DNA of 64,000 nt from Larimichthys crocea. Its lineage: Eukaryota > Chordata > Actinopteri > Sciaenidae. Location of the stretch: NCBI RefSeq assembly GCF_000972845.2, contig NC_040028.1, positions 15,498,871-15,562,870 on the forward strand. Direction: 5' to 3'. The position numbers and the translations under genes were made by a program. The notes under the pieces are model-generated. The model made no database searches. It had not been told where the DNA came from and saw nothing but the letters and a program-made list of their open reading frames with translations. Below, piece by piece: positions 25,801 to 40,800 of the stretch (the stretch's first letter is position 1; each line of letters opens with the position of its first letter).

Positions 25801-28800
25801 CAGCGCCGGCAGACCCACGACCGAGCAAGACCTGCTCCGTATACCTTTGATTCGATATTCTCTGTTCCCTGCTCATGTTATATTCACAACATACATTACT
25901 GCAGTCAGTGTATGGCTTGGAAGAGCTGCTGCCTTTAGCAGTCAGAGATGCTGGACCTGTACTCAGATGTTCTGGGTGGGTCGGTCGTGTCGAGCCTCTC
26001 GTCTCCTGCATCCTGGACACAGACCCCGATCGCTCATCGTGGCCGTTTCTATGGTGAGATGGGCTCGCCCTTGCTGTCCTCGAGACCGAGGGGTCTTCTG
26101 CACTCACCAACACCGACTCCTTCCAATGGCGCTGTGGAGGAGAGTCTAGTCCAAGAGCACCACTCTGACAGACAGAGGAAAAAAAGCATTAATTTAATTT
26201 ATGACTGTGTAACAAGCTTCAAAGTAGCCTGTAGAGCTTTTATAGGGGCCACGTGGCGATGTTTTGATGAGTGTTTCTTCTGCTCTCCTAGCATATGCAA
26301 GGGATTCACATGTACATGTGCCCGGGGGTGGTACGATACACATTGCTGCTGACAGTTTTGCTGATCCACAGTAAGTGGTGGTAATGTGCCACTAAATGTA
26401 GCGATAGCGGCAAAAGGTAGAGATGTAAACATGGGGGTAAAATCGATCTGCAAGGACCAAAGGGGCAACTCGGAACCAAAGGTGCAGCGACCAGAGGTGA
26501 CCAGAAGTATGCAACCATCTCCTTAAACCCTAAACCACCACCAGATGGTTTAACATGCATTTGTTTGCATGTCCTATCCTGCAGCATGCACTGTACACTT
26601 TTCAAATTATGAAAACATATAATGTACTAAAAATACGATCTGAAAACCCAACGATCAGTGTTCAAAGGTAAGCGTGACTTGTTGCTTTCTTTGTGTAAAT
26701 GAAAGCGCAATATAACGACCACAATGAGTTCTTAAGAAGCGGATAAATGTCGCCTGTAGGTGCGCTAAAAAAAGACTGAAACACTCACTTCTGTTGGCAC
26801 TTCATGGTGGCGTGGAGAAGGCAAAGGCGACAGGCGGCTGTTGTGTTGTACCCGACTGTGTTTCCTGGCAGACAGGATGTTGAAGGTCAGCGTTATACAC
26901 TCGGAACACCCTTACCTAGACCAAATATATCAAACTTGTCTGCAGCCTTACCTTTCGAACGGGATCTTTTTAAACTCAGACTCCCTCACATAATCAATCA
27001 CCTGCTTCTGTGTGCGACCGCTGTAGAGACAAGTACAGGAGAGATAATAATGAGGCGATATTCTGGGCGAACTGGAGTAGACTGTTAAGTGATGGGGAGA
27101 CACTGCTATGTGTGTGACTGCAGTCTTTATAGACAGAGTGCAGCTTCATGATGATAAAGTCTCTTCACCTGAATCTGAAGGACGAGCCTCGTGTGAAAAG
27201 CACGGGCTTGGGTTTGGGCTTGGGTTCTTCAAAGAGGCGGAAGAAGGCGTGGTATTCGACGCAGATCTTCCAGAAGACTTTACAGCAGTCTCTGCTGGCC
27301 ATTAGAAACTCCAGAGTGTCTTGATAGGAACTCTGGGGGGACACATAAAGACTTACAACACCAAACACTGATGAGTTTTATAGCTGACAGTGGGTTTCAG
27401 GGACGTAACTCACATTCAGATCCGGCCTCAGTTTGATGAGGAAGCGTTTTCTCTTGAAGCTCAGTTTACGCACTTTAGACCAATTGAAGGCGTTGATCTT
27501 CGTGTGACCCTGCGGTGAAAAATTCAACCCAAATGTTTTCATTATCACACCTGCACCATGTTTCATCACCATTAAACACACCAAGTGTTGACCTACAAAC
27601 TGCTGTGGACTGACCTGAAAGACCAGGACGCCGGTGTGCGCCACGGTCAGGCTTAGCCTCGTGCCCTCGCGATCCTTAGCAGGGTGGAGGCGAATCCCAT
27701 ACATCTCCAACCTGCGAGCCACTTCTAGTAACTGATAGTCCGATTCTGCTGGTGTTTGACCTCTGGCAAAACAAAACATAACGGAAACAAGTTACATTTT
27801 CCATGTTGTGCTCCTGAAATGAGTTGCATGAGTCTGTTGAGAAGCCAAAGCGTGATATAACTTATAACTATCTTACCCCACAGCTTAAATTCATTATGTT
27901 TGACTCACATTTGCCTTAAAGTATAGTGCCAAGCAGTTTTAGAAAGAAAAATAAAATAAATAAATGATATATTTTGATGAGTTTTTAAAGACTCTGAAGA
28001 AGAAATAATTGCGCTTGGGGCTGAGAGCCACAGAAAGGGCAGGGAAGTCGGCAAGTACTGAGTGATGCATTAGCTCATTTTTCCTATATTTGTTGACATT
28101 AAGATAAATATAGAACATTATAACAATGATCTTATCTGAAAAGTCTATTTATTAGTATTATCCAAAAGCAGTGTGTGTTTTGAAAAAGAGACTAGAGTAG
28201 CAACACAGCAAAATTACAAATGCTAATCCTACTTCCAGGCTTTAACACTTAACAAGACTTAAGAAGTGCAAACTGTCGCATTCATGATCCTTTCAGCAAA
28301 TGTTTGGACAAAAACATTAAATCCTGGCTTATTATCCAGCTGTGTGTCTCGCTAATTGAGGTGAAAGACCGAGCCCGAGTGGATTCTGGTTTCCAATGTT
28401 TATCTGAACTTTTGGAGCAGCGGAGGAGGGTTGGGGAGGGTTTGCAAACTAACTAACTTTCTTAATTCTTATCAGCAGATAAGCCTTCCTGTTTCCTGTG
28501 TGTGGTACATATTAGGAGATTTAACTCTGCGTGGCACCATGCCAGAAGAAATGCAGTTACAGTTATCAGCCTTGGATGGAACAAAAAAAAAAGTATTTAA
28601 AGAGAGTGTTTGTGTGTGTCCATCTCTGGCATGGCACAGTGTAACGTGGAGGTGATACAAGGGTTGGCAAAGCTCACGTTCAAATTTGTGCACTGATGAG
28701 GACATTTTGAAAAGGGGAGGCAGGAGGAGATCTGGAAAGTTTCCAGTAATATACTCCCAGCAGCATACCACTCTTAAAACTAGAGGCTGCTGCTAGGAAA

Positions 28801-31800
28801 AGTACTGTGGAAAAAAAGTCCAATAACCAGCTTAACTTGATGTAAACTGCATGAGACACATGAAAACAGACTGGAAATCTGGGTTTCTAACCTACTAACT
28901 CGCCTGACAACAGCTGTGTGAGTCATTTGGTGGGTTGCAAGAAGTTTGCAGTGCTGCTTTTTTTGTTTTGTTGCTATTGGACAAACTCATTTCCACTTCT
29001 GGCCAGAAGCTATAAAACAACTTACAAAGAGTGAGATGACGTTTGATAAAGAACTACACGGAGCACTATTGAGAAAGAACCCATTCGTTCAGTGGCTGAT
29101 TTCCTGAATGTGTCACCTGTGTCATAAAAGCTTTTTAACAACTTTTCCTGTTCATGAGTGAGGAGAATAAGTGTTGTTCTGCCATGGATTCAGTGGCCTA
29201 AAAAAGAAACTCTGACTGGATCAAAATAAATGCTTATTATATTAAAGTAATCCAGTTCCAGAAACTCACTTATGCTTTGAGTGAAACTCCATAATCTTGT
29301 CAATCAGATGCATTTGATCTGGGATGTAGTTGTTGTTGAGGAGATGTGACCGGCACTGGCTCTCCTCAAAGTCCCCAATCTCAGCTAAAAAAGAAAAAGT
29401 TCATGTTATTGCACAAATACCTGCTTTAAAACAAAGACAGCAGATGATTCAAAAGGGGAAAAAACAACATTAAATAAAGCTATAAAAGTCTCTGAACTTT
29501 TGTGTAATAAATACTCTTTTGTGTGTCTAACTTAACTGATAGCCATCATCATTCATGTTGTCTTTGATCACTTTTAAACAGACTGTGGCTCATAAATGTC
29601 AGGTTATGAAATTTCCTGGCACGGCACGATGATATTTGTGGTTTTTCTGAACCAGTCCTGCACGATTATGTTCAGGCAATCCAACTGAAAGGTATCCATA
29701 GCAACACGGCAACACAGATAATCAATTTGAAATGGTGTGCAGTGTGCCTTATGACAATGTTTGATGATAAGCTCAGTGTGAGAAAAGCATAACGTGTCTT
29801 CAAAGGCGGATATCTGATCAGTCGACTTCTTTGAGCTAAATGAGGAAACAGCCATGAGGATCTTACACTGGATAATATGGGAGACCATCAGTGCAGCGCT
29901 GCTGTCATTGCAGGTCAGACTTCCACAGGAAACATCCTGTTTGATCTGGAGGGCAAACAGGTACCTGGACACAAAACACAAACAGCTTTTTACAGATTCA
30001 ATAGAGTCGATGTGGTAATGGTTTCCAGCACTGGAGCGAGATCAAACGAAACTCTGAATCAGAAACATCACGTCCCGCTGAACTCAAGTCGAATGGAGTT
30101 GCACAAGACCTCCAAAGGAAGTTGACCCAGGTGCACATTTGAGATTCAATAATTCATACGTTGAGTGAATTACTTTATTTAAGATTTATTGACCGTCCTG
30201 TGTTACAGTGCCGCTTCTCTTGGACGCAAGCCAGAGCAGAATGAATGTAGCCTTTATAAAAAGGACAATAATTCGTTTAAATAATAAAAGAATTAAATAA
30301 CTTAATCAAGCTTAAAATACATGGTGTACACCCAAGAGTCAGAGGCTCACAGATAAGAAGTGTTTCCTCAATGGACCTGATGAAACTATTTGACCTCATA
30401 ATGAAACGCTTTGGCAGGAGATTAGAAGCTTCAGCAACTGCAGCCCAGCATAAAACATTATATGATATATGTATGTGTGTTTGTACACGTGTACTGTATG
30501 TACAGTTAGTAACTCCATATGTGAGGATATATGTAAGGGCAATATTGTGTATGTGCAATGATTGATCGATCCGTCCGTCCGTGACCCCCCCCCCCCCAGC
30601 AAATCAGGATTTGCTGATTTTATTATTTATCTTAATGACCATGTGTATTGATTGTATTGTATATTTCTATATAATGTATATGTATATTTATTTTTTCTAA
30701 TGTGAGACACCAAGATGTGCATCATATGTCAGAATTAAGGGCCAATTAGGACTATTTAAAATGTGTGATATAATAAAGACGGGTGTTTAGCGTGTGCAGG
30801 GTTATTCACATAATTCATTAATTAATTTTATCATTATTACATCCTGTTTATATCGATAGTACTCAGTACTATGTGTGAAATCTAAACCAAGCCTAACAGT
30901 GCATACACAGGCATGTCAGAGAGGGACATAACTTTCTCTACTTTCTGTTTCTGTTCAATTATTTTTCCATCAACAGTGAAAACATGCAAGTCATGATCCT
31001 GCTCCACGACGAGGAAACAGAAACCAGAAAATCATTACCACCACGTTAATCTCCAGAGGGCTAAATCAGAAACATGGCAGCCATGACATGTGAATTGCAT
31101 AGCTGAGGAGGGAATAAATCTTTAGCAGACCGGAGCACATGTTTCATTTAGGCTTCTATAATCGCTTTCGGTCACAGCCGAAAGTCCTTTATATGTACGT
31201 TGACGTGTTGCATACAAATGCATATTTCAATGCCGACTGGAAGACGTGCATGACACAGAGATGAAAGGAGTTTAATTATGCGAAAAAAGGAGCTCACCTA
31301 GTTAGCTCCTCCACGAGCTGGGCGTGGTCCGGAGGAAAGAACTTCACGGCAAACCTCAGGATTGTGTGCTTCGGTCCTGTGTGGGTTAGAGGAGCTTTGT
31401 AACAACACAAAATATGCAGATTATGCCTTTAAAAATATGGTAATCCAATTAGAAACACTTACGCCTGAGCTGCTTGATAATGGGCTTGATATGGTCTAAC
31501 CAAACCTGTGGGAAAAAAAAAATTACACAAAACATCACCAAAGAGCTGGTTTTAAGCGGAGATGTAAAAGAAGAGGCCCCATTTTTTCCCCCCGTCTTTC
31601 TTTTTATCCTCACTCACCATCATTTTTTGATGGTTCTGAAACTCCAGGCCAAAGTAGTCACCCTCAATGAGGTTCATGTGGGAGCAGACCAGGTCAAACA
31701 GCACCTTGCCGGAGGCTTTTTGCTGTGACAGAAGAGAGAAAAGAAATAACACAGAATTCTGGTTAAAATAACACTTGTCTGTTGCTTTTTTTTTGAACAT

Positions 31801-34800
31801 GTACAGTAACCATGTTTGAACTTTTATCCTCAGAAATGTAATTCCAAGTGACATTCATACATTATTTTCTTTTTAAACGATGGCTATCCGGACCTTAGGA
31901 GACTCCGATAATAAGACTTTGACACAAAACAGCAGTGACAAACAAAAGCGCCTTGCTTTGTAGACCTGTCAAACCCCGTGGTAGCTAATGTCACCCATCC
32001 TGGCATTCAATAGCTCAGCTGGCCACAAAACACTATTGCAGCTACAGGGGGAGGGGGTTGGATCCCATCTTTGATCTGTGTTTTCAGCGTTGTAGCTGTC
32101 ACTGATGATGGACCAGATCCCTTTGAGGTTGATACAGTATCAGGATGGGATAGAGTCTCCCTGACCACCTCTGTTCTCACATACAGTATACATAAAACAC
32201 TTTGAAGGCTGACTCAACCGCCCACTCTCTCAAATACTTGCAATGTGACAACACAAAAACCTCCACCACCACCACCACCACATCTTTGGAGCGAGCAAAA
32301 CGTTCCCATGGAAGGTCAAATTAAAGTCAGGGATTTCCATTGAATCAACTTCTTCTGGTTATAGATGCCCCACAGAGACACGGTGCTCTGGAAGGCACAC
32401 AACGAGAGACTTTCAGCCTGGCTGCATCCTCGTGACTGGTTTGCTCCGGTGCGAGAATGAGAGTGTTTACAGTAGCAGTTCCCCCTGGCTTGGATAATGA
32501 TCCTGGGCTGTGTCCGAGTATGTTTCAAGGAGGCAGTCTCTCCTCTACATTTGCACAAAAGAACAGTGAGTTGCTAAGGCACGAGCTACTAGAAGAATTC
32601 CCTTCATGCAGCTGAACTGTGTTGACATCCTCTTTTTATTTAACAATAAAAGGGTTTGGCTGCCTTTAAAGGTTATGTATTGCTTAAAAGGCAAAGAATG
32701 ACACTGTTTCCTATTAATGCTGAGACAATGAAAAATAAAGCTCCACCAGCTTAGTGAGAGGGTTGACACCCCCAAAACACCCTCGCAGCTCCTCTGTGTG
32801 TTTGTCCTTCCTCTGTGTGTAAGACCACTATCTCTCTCCAGGCTGCCTCATGCAGTGCAGAGGGCATCCTACCGCTGAGGACCAGCTGTTTCCATATGGT
32901 GACGGCGCTGATGAGGGAGGCCACAAGGAGGCTGGAGGGAAAGAGGCCATCAGCCAAAAAAAAAAAAAAAAAACACACCCTTTCCCATACACACACATTG
33001 CTTCCTAATGGACTGCTGCAACCAGCAGGGGAAACAACCCCTGAATGAATTCTGTGTCTCGTGTTTTGTGCGCTGATTTCGACACATGTGCCTAGAGAGA
33101 GAGAACTGAACTGAACACGGCGAAGGCCAAGCAGTGTTTCTGTCTCACTGGAGCACTCTCACGTCCAGTCTTATAAAGATTATCAAACCAAGCCAAGCAG
33201 AGATGGGTACGGCAGAGGCTGATTAGAGCCAGGCAGTGCTTGATTAAATGCAGCTGTTGCAGACCGGAATTATGGCGCTGCCATTTGACACTGCTGCAGC
33301 CGACACAATAAGAGCGCTGTCCCTAATGAAGCGCAAGTTGCAGGGGCTGACTGTCGTCATGAGGCAGGCATTCAGAGGACACCGTGTGACAGTCTTCACT
33401 CTAAAACTGCAACAATCTGACGAAGCAACGTCGCGACGTGAACTACCCCAAAAAAAAAAGTGGACACCCAAATATTTCGTGATTGTTAAAACACCTCATT
33501 TCAAAAACACAGGCATTAAAATGCTGATATAACAACCTCCACTCCTCTGCGGGGAGGCTTTCCACAAGATTTTGGAATCAGACAGCATGGATTTGCTCCA
33601 ATTTAGCCAAGAGCATTAGCGATGTTGTGTGATAAGACCTGGCTCACAGTCAGCACTCTAGTTCATCCCAGAGGTGTTCATGTCAGGACGGTCAACGTGT
33701 TTCACACCAAATTGGGAAGACCATTTGTTTTTGGACCTCGGGGCATGTCATGTTAAAAAAAAAAGGTAAGGGAATTACCCAAACGATCACAAAGTTGAAG
33801 GCACAATGCTTTCTAAAATATCTGTCTGCCATAGAATTAAGATTTACCTTAAACTGAACAAAGAAGAGTGTGAGCCAAAACCACTGACAGTATAAGAATA
33901 GACGGTGTATGTGTAGGTTTCTGAAGAGCTGTTTTGCAGTTTACAATATGCAGTTCTGGCTGCCACCATGTTGGCATTCCTGCCTCTTCAAAGCTAATCT
34001 AAAAATTGGCAAAGACGTGGATCACCGGCAGACCTGGATGCTGAAGCAAGCTATCTTTAATGGCACCTACTTGTCAGTCGTTATATAGAAATTCAGACTC
34101 AATACAGCCGTCATGAACAAGAATAAAACAATTTTTTGTACCATGTAACATTCTGCTGTGAAGTTGGGCATTTTAACATGGAGGCCTATGGAGACTGACT
34201 CATTCTGTAACCAGCCTCAAGTGGCTGCTCGAGGAATTGCAGTTTTTTGACACTTGCACATTGACTTCACTTCACATCCACAGAGGTTGCCACTTGGCCT
34301 AAAACCATAGAAAAACAGCACAAGAATGTAAGTATGAGGACAGTAGTTATTTATTTCATCCCTGACCCACAGGCCTTTTTTACACCACACTTATTTTAAG
34401 AGAAGCGCAGGTGTTACTAATAACCTTAGCGACGGCTCGGTTGTACTCGAGTGTGCCCTGTAAAGCCATGACAGCATGATAGTAAGTGAATAATACCGAA
34501 ACCGAAGCAGCTTAATCATTAATTTTATCATTCACACCTGTGTTTTTATTACTGTGACGTGTCAAAATGAAAAAAGAAAGCCTGTTGTTGGGTTATATAA
34601 CAGCGTCTTGGCAGTTATCTGCAGTCAAAAGTTCTTGTCGGGATGACTGCAGTTAACTCTTAACACATCAGAAATCAAACAATAGCACAGTTTATTGATA
34701 GCTGGTAACGGCTGCCAAATGTGACTGCCAAAGATCATAACACAAAGTGAAGCGTTTACAGCCAGACTAGCAGATGTGTGAGACACTGCTTTGAGATAAA

Positions 34801-37800
34801 GGCTAATGTCAGACTGCTAAGAAGCCCAATTGCAACATTCAATGGTAGTTTAACACATTTACACACTTGTCACATATTTAAATATGAAATAAAAGAATGT
34901 TTGACCGCTTTTGTGCAGCTTGTGCCAAACTTGTTTGGATATTTACATATCCAGCAGTTACAGAGCGACATTATCATTTATTTGAGTTATGTTTCTATCC
35001 ACCTTATTCACTCTCTTGTCTCTACAAACTCCTGAGGAGTAAAACTGGCTCTTTAGCTGCCAAACCCTTGCACTGTGTCCACCAGCTAGTCTCTAACTGT
35101 TTCTGTCTGCTGTTTGTCTCAGGTCTCAGGTAGTGAGAACCGAGAACTGCTGCCTGCTACACCTGAAAAAACGCTTGCGATTGGAAGTGAACTAAAACTG
35201 TTAACAGTGTGGGCCGGGACAGCTTAACAATGAGCTGCTGTATAAAGCTCCATAAAGCAGAGGGAGCTGATAATTCTCCAATCCACGTCACATTCATCTC
35301 AAGAAGAGACGCCGTTCATATTGTAACACATTTTCACATAGTTAATCTAAAAATATTGATAAAGCTCAGTGTAAATATTGGACCGTTTTATGAAATCACC
35401 ATCAATTTAAGATGATTAAAGCAACACCTCTGAAAGATTTGAAGGCAAGAGATATTTTATTTTGTTAATTATACTCTATTAAACCATTCATTTCTACTTA
35501 TTGTAACACCACTTGCATTGAGACTGACTTTTATTTCCTCATCTACATCTAGACTCTAAAACTAAAACTATTCCACCATGGCAACTGTGCACATATCCAG
35601 ATACTTGAAAAGCAGTTGCAGGAGCTCTGACTTCCTCACCCTGACATGCCCTGACACATGATTTCTCATCCGTCTCCACGCACATCATGCGGCCTCTCCT
35701 CTCCTCTCCCCCCCTTCCGCCGTAAGCAGAGAAGTTACTGTCTTAGGGAAACATCGCGCTCAGCAGCTGACATTTCTTTCACTATCCGCGATGCCAAGAA
35801 AATGTCACCGATCTCCCTTTTTTATGACCTCTATCTATAAAAGCGTTGGAGCTAGTTTACATAGAAGCAAGCCAATTCCCGAGTAAGAGACAATGCACCC
35901 TGATTCGGCGGGCTCAGGCCCAGGTCAGACGTGCGGGGGGGGGGGGTACGTCTGGGTTCATTAGGTTTCAACACAGGCTCGTGGGATGCTACTACTGTTT
36001 ACATGTGTATGAGCGCCAGCTTGCTCGCATCGCTACACTGACCTCCACATGCTCCAGCTGACAGAGGAAGGCTAAATAAAGATGACAGCGATGTCTGCAC
36101 ACATGTCCGCATAGGTTTCCACTTCAGGGTAGACCAAATAACCCCCCATACCCCAATGCTCCCTCTTCCCCACCTCTTGTTAGTAAGCTCATGTCAGCAA
36201 GAAAAAACATAAAGGTCAGGTGTTGTAGAGTAGCTTTGTGTTTCCTTGACTCATCCCCTCAAGGAGATTTTGGTATGGCCCAATTCACTTGTAATAAACC
36301 AGACTGGGCAGCGCTCACCAAACTTCTCCTGGGGGAGTGTGGCAGTGTAGGTGGCATGGGTGGTAAACAGACTGCCAAAGCCTTTAGGCTCTACATAGAC
36401 AGAAATAACAAAGGGAATCATGGCTGGTTGAATAAGGGAGTCATGGTGATTACAGAGCAATGGAGGAGGAGGAGGTGGTGATGTTTTTCAAGCCAACTGA
36501 TCAACCATTGCTGGAAAGGATCTCGTGTAGAGAGTCAGAAAATTCTGTCTTGTCGTTGGACATGCTGGTCCGTTGGCTGGTTCAGTTATACCTTGATAGA
36601 TAATGGAGCAGTCACCTCACAGCAGGTGATTTATTTTCCACTGTGACATTCAACGACATCGTAGGAAGCTGATCGAGGTCAAAGATGAAAGAGACTGTGT
36701 GATTTAAAGACGGGAATAAGCAAATGGAGGAGTGGGGGAAAAGGTTACTATCGCCAGTGCTCATCTGATAAGACAGCAACTTTTGGAGACTTAAAAACTG
36801 ACTTCAGAAGATGCAGTTTCACTCGTCACAACTTTCCACTGTGCTGTGAAGTGGCAGCAGTGGGAAAACCCCCGAGAATGATTTTGAAGACTTTCAAGTA
36901 AGCAGTGGCTCGTCTGATAACACTACACAGGGCTGGGCTGAGATTACAGAGCTGCTACAGTAGCAGGCGGATACACTGAAAACATATGTGACCACACATT
37001 GTACAAAAAACAAAACAAAACAACAAAAAAAACAGCTATTTAAAAGTACACAGGAGCAGATGTAGGCATCCTTGCATATGCTGTGACGTGAGTTTGCACG
37101 TTCGCATAAGCAAGTGTACACTGTGCACAGTAAGGAAAGTGTAGGACAGAGAGGTCAGTGGCAGCTAAAGCTCATTGAGATTCAGGTCTTGTGCTGCAGA
37201 GGTTCCCAGGGTGACTCGACTACAGCGGGAAGCTGACAAAGAGAGAACAGTGGAGGGAGGCAAACCTACTGATAATCCTGTCAAATTACCTGCATACACT
37301 CTCAGCACATATGGACGTGTGATCACGCATATGTTTGTGGCAATTTTTTTTATGATCGGGACAGATTTAATATAATTACAGCTACGCTAAAACACGGTGA
37401 GTTTAACCGAGCCCCACGCTTAGTAAAAGAACATCCAAAGTAGTGTTATGTTTACAGGAAATAATGAGTAATTAAATGATTTGAGTGTCATGGGTTTTCC
37501 CTTCTTTTGTTTGTTTTTTTCGTCCCAAGCTGCAGATGAAAAGTATCAACTAAAAATGAAAGGGAAAGTGACGACTAGGGCTTTCACAGCTGTCAGACTC
37601 ATTCTGTCACAGTAGGCGAGGCCTCCAGGCCCCGAGAGGACAACCATGAAAATAATGTCCCCTGGATTCAAAAGGGGCTGACGTTGAGATGGAGGTAGCT
37701 ACCCTCAATAGCCACCTCCTCCTCCACCTCCTCCTCCTCCGCCTGCTTTCTTGGCCATTTTTCCCCACTTGCCTATCTGCCTGCCCTCCTTGGAGCCCGT

Positions 37801-40800
37801 CTGGGCTGCTAGAAACATATTGATTTTGCATAAAGAATAATTAAGTGTCCTGTTGTGACCGTTGTGGTGCTGAATACTTAATAGTGCATAGCAGTGTGCA
37901 TTTGTACGGGGACCTCCTACTGTTAGTCAGAGCGCCATAAATCAGGAGATAGATCTAATAGTCGCATCGTTAGTGCAGACACTAAGCAAACGGCTGCAGA
38001 GATGCCACCAAACGCGCCGACACGCTTTGCTGTTCTTGCAAATAAGAAGTCATGGCGTTATGTTAAACATGCGCTGATACAACGCATTACAAAATTCTAT
38101 CATGCTTGACAGTAAGTTGGAGTATCATTAAAATATGCAAAGAGCAAGTGGGGGTTTCAAGACAGCTGGAATTACCAAAAAGATTGACCTCTTTTCTTTT
38201 TTTCTTCATCATTTCTTGAATCTCTTTCACAGTGCTTCAAATTCTGGACCCATGCTGGTTATTCTCTCACTGCCACCCTTTCCCAGAGCCAAGGATTACT
38301 GTCACTCAGGGGGGAGGATGCGTCACTTCGCATTAGGCAGAAACTCCACATTTAGTTTAGCGAGATAAAAGCAGATTGAAGGACTGAATAATACATTTTA
38401 AAACTGCCATTACCATAGAAAATAGTCAAGAATGAAATGGCATGAAAAACACTTCAATGTAATTTTCACGACTTTAAGAAATGAATCCAACTCTCTCATA
38501 CAACCACTCAGCATGTTTTCTTTTCAATCAGTCTGCAAAAGAAAGAAGAAACGTTCATCTTTACTGTCCAGACGTCCAAAAACTGACTCACAACACTGTT
38601 TCATTCCCTTTACAATGTCTTGATTACATTTAGAAAAAGTACAACATTAAGAGCCTAAATTGGCTCTTCATCAGGTACAGAAGTGCTACTGGACAAAAAA
38701 GAATATTAATAATACCATGCAAAAAAGGAATATGTTCTTTTTTTTTCAGATATCTCTTGATTAAATATTAACTGACTTGCATGTAATAATTAATTTCTAA
38801 AATTAAGATGAATGATTTAGAATTAAGTAGCAAATGAGCTGAAGGAAAATGAAGAGCAAGTGTGTGTGAGTGTGTGTCAAAGGGAATCACCTGCTGAATT
38901 AAGAGACACAGCTCCCTCATGTAGCTGTGAACACTGTAGAGCACTGTAACTGTGAAAGCAATCAATAGGTTAATTAGGAGATTAATTAAGTGTAACTGTG
39001 AGAGACAACTCCCACAAGGTCAGGCCGAGACAAGAGACAACCCTTTCATATATTCTGAATGCGAAACGTCTCAAAGAGATTCTTAATGATTTGGATTGAT
39101 TAAACGGTCAGTAGGCTCCAACCATGCCTTCCTCGACCCTTCGGGACTGATCTGTCTTTTTATCAAATACGCCAGAGAGCTGAGATGATGAAACAGTCAT
39201 GGCGGTATTGCAGGCTGAAGCTTTACGCACAATAGTGCACATTGTGAGATCAAAAATCTGGGTAAACAACGTCATCGCAGGGTTTGAATGAGAGAACTAA
39301 ATTAATATCAGGCTGACAAATATCAGAATGTAGGCCACAAAACTGAAAAACAGAAATGCTCCGGTGACGGCACCAAGTCCTCATCAGTCCTCTGCATAAC
39401 AAGCCGGAAAAACTGAGAAGTCGCATCCAATCCACAATCTGTCACAGTCCACCAATCCTAAACACAAATGGAACAGCGCTACCTCCCAGTTTCATACGTG
39501 CCTATTCCCAGTAAATCCAGCTTGTACACGCCAGGATCATTTACATCTCCACTGAGTGCGGCACTTCCCCCTGAGATCTAAATTTCGGATCATTTGTGGG
39601 AAATGTATGCATCTGTAATTGCGTGGGCACGTGTTCATAAACAGACTGTTTAGATATTTAATTTCCTAATTTAAGTGTGCACCCTGCTGGGACCATAAGA
39701 CAATTTCTGAAATCTCAAATAAGTGCCAGAGTATGTTTTAGAGAGACAGACGAAGCAGCTGCTGAATCTGGGCATTGGCTCAGACAGATCAGTGACAGGC
39801 CAGGTATATTTCACCACACCTCAAACCCACACAAAACAGATGGGACACATGATAGAAAAATTAATATCCAAGGTACGTTAATTAAATATAATTGTGTCAC
39901 CACGCCTGTATAAACAACCGTTTGCTTATATTGGAGCAGACACACTGATCTCCATAATCACTGTGATGTCTGCTAACGTGCTCAGTGTAAGTGCGTGTTA
40001 GAGAGTGAGAGAACAACAGTGAGAGCAAATTAATAATATGGGATGTCATTAACATATAAGCATTAATCGGGTCATAATTAATATGCAGATCCCGGCTTGC
40101 TAAAATCACAGCCAAAGACGTCCTAAAAAAATGAAAAGGCAGCAGCTACAACAAAGTTAGATTGGATTTGATTCGATTAAACTTCGTTGTCACTGCACAA
40201 AGTAACAAGTACTTAATGTATAAATGTGCAGTATAGATGTTGGCATAGAGAACACTATATATACAGTAAAGACAGTGTAAATAATTATTGGAGTGTGGGG
40301 GCGTAAATAATCAAAAATATAACTGAAGAAAAGGCAAAGGTTGTATAAAAATGTTTATTAAACGGCAGCCTGGTCCTTTATTGGATGACAGACTACAAGA
40401 AATAGAGGCATGAGACATGTAACAAAGGCATAAAGTGCCGAAATAAATCAATTAATTTATTGATGTTGATAAATAGATAAAAAGATTAAAAATAAATGAA
40501 ATTGCTTCTTTTGTTTGACTAGCCATCCAAAACCAATCTATCATACTGTATAATAAAGAAAAGTAGCAAACTCGCACATATTAGTGGCTTACACCAATAA
40601 AACATTGTGATATTTGCATTAAAAATGAATTAAAGATTAATTAAGGGGTTGATGAACTAACTGTTCTGTACCATGACAGATGATTTTTAGGGATCATGCT
40701 AATAATCATTTTCATTTGTGATTAATCTCTCAATTATTTCTTCATTTGGTTAATCACAGTCCAACTCATAGCGTGACTTAAAGTGATGAATCAGTTTGAT

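Noticed and set aside
25715..26352. Plus-strand ORFs of 134-144 codons
   Set aside because: Antisense to the composite farp1 exon; no family similarity.
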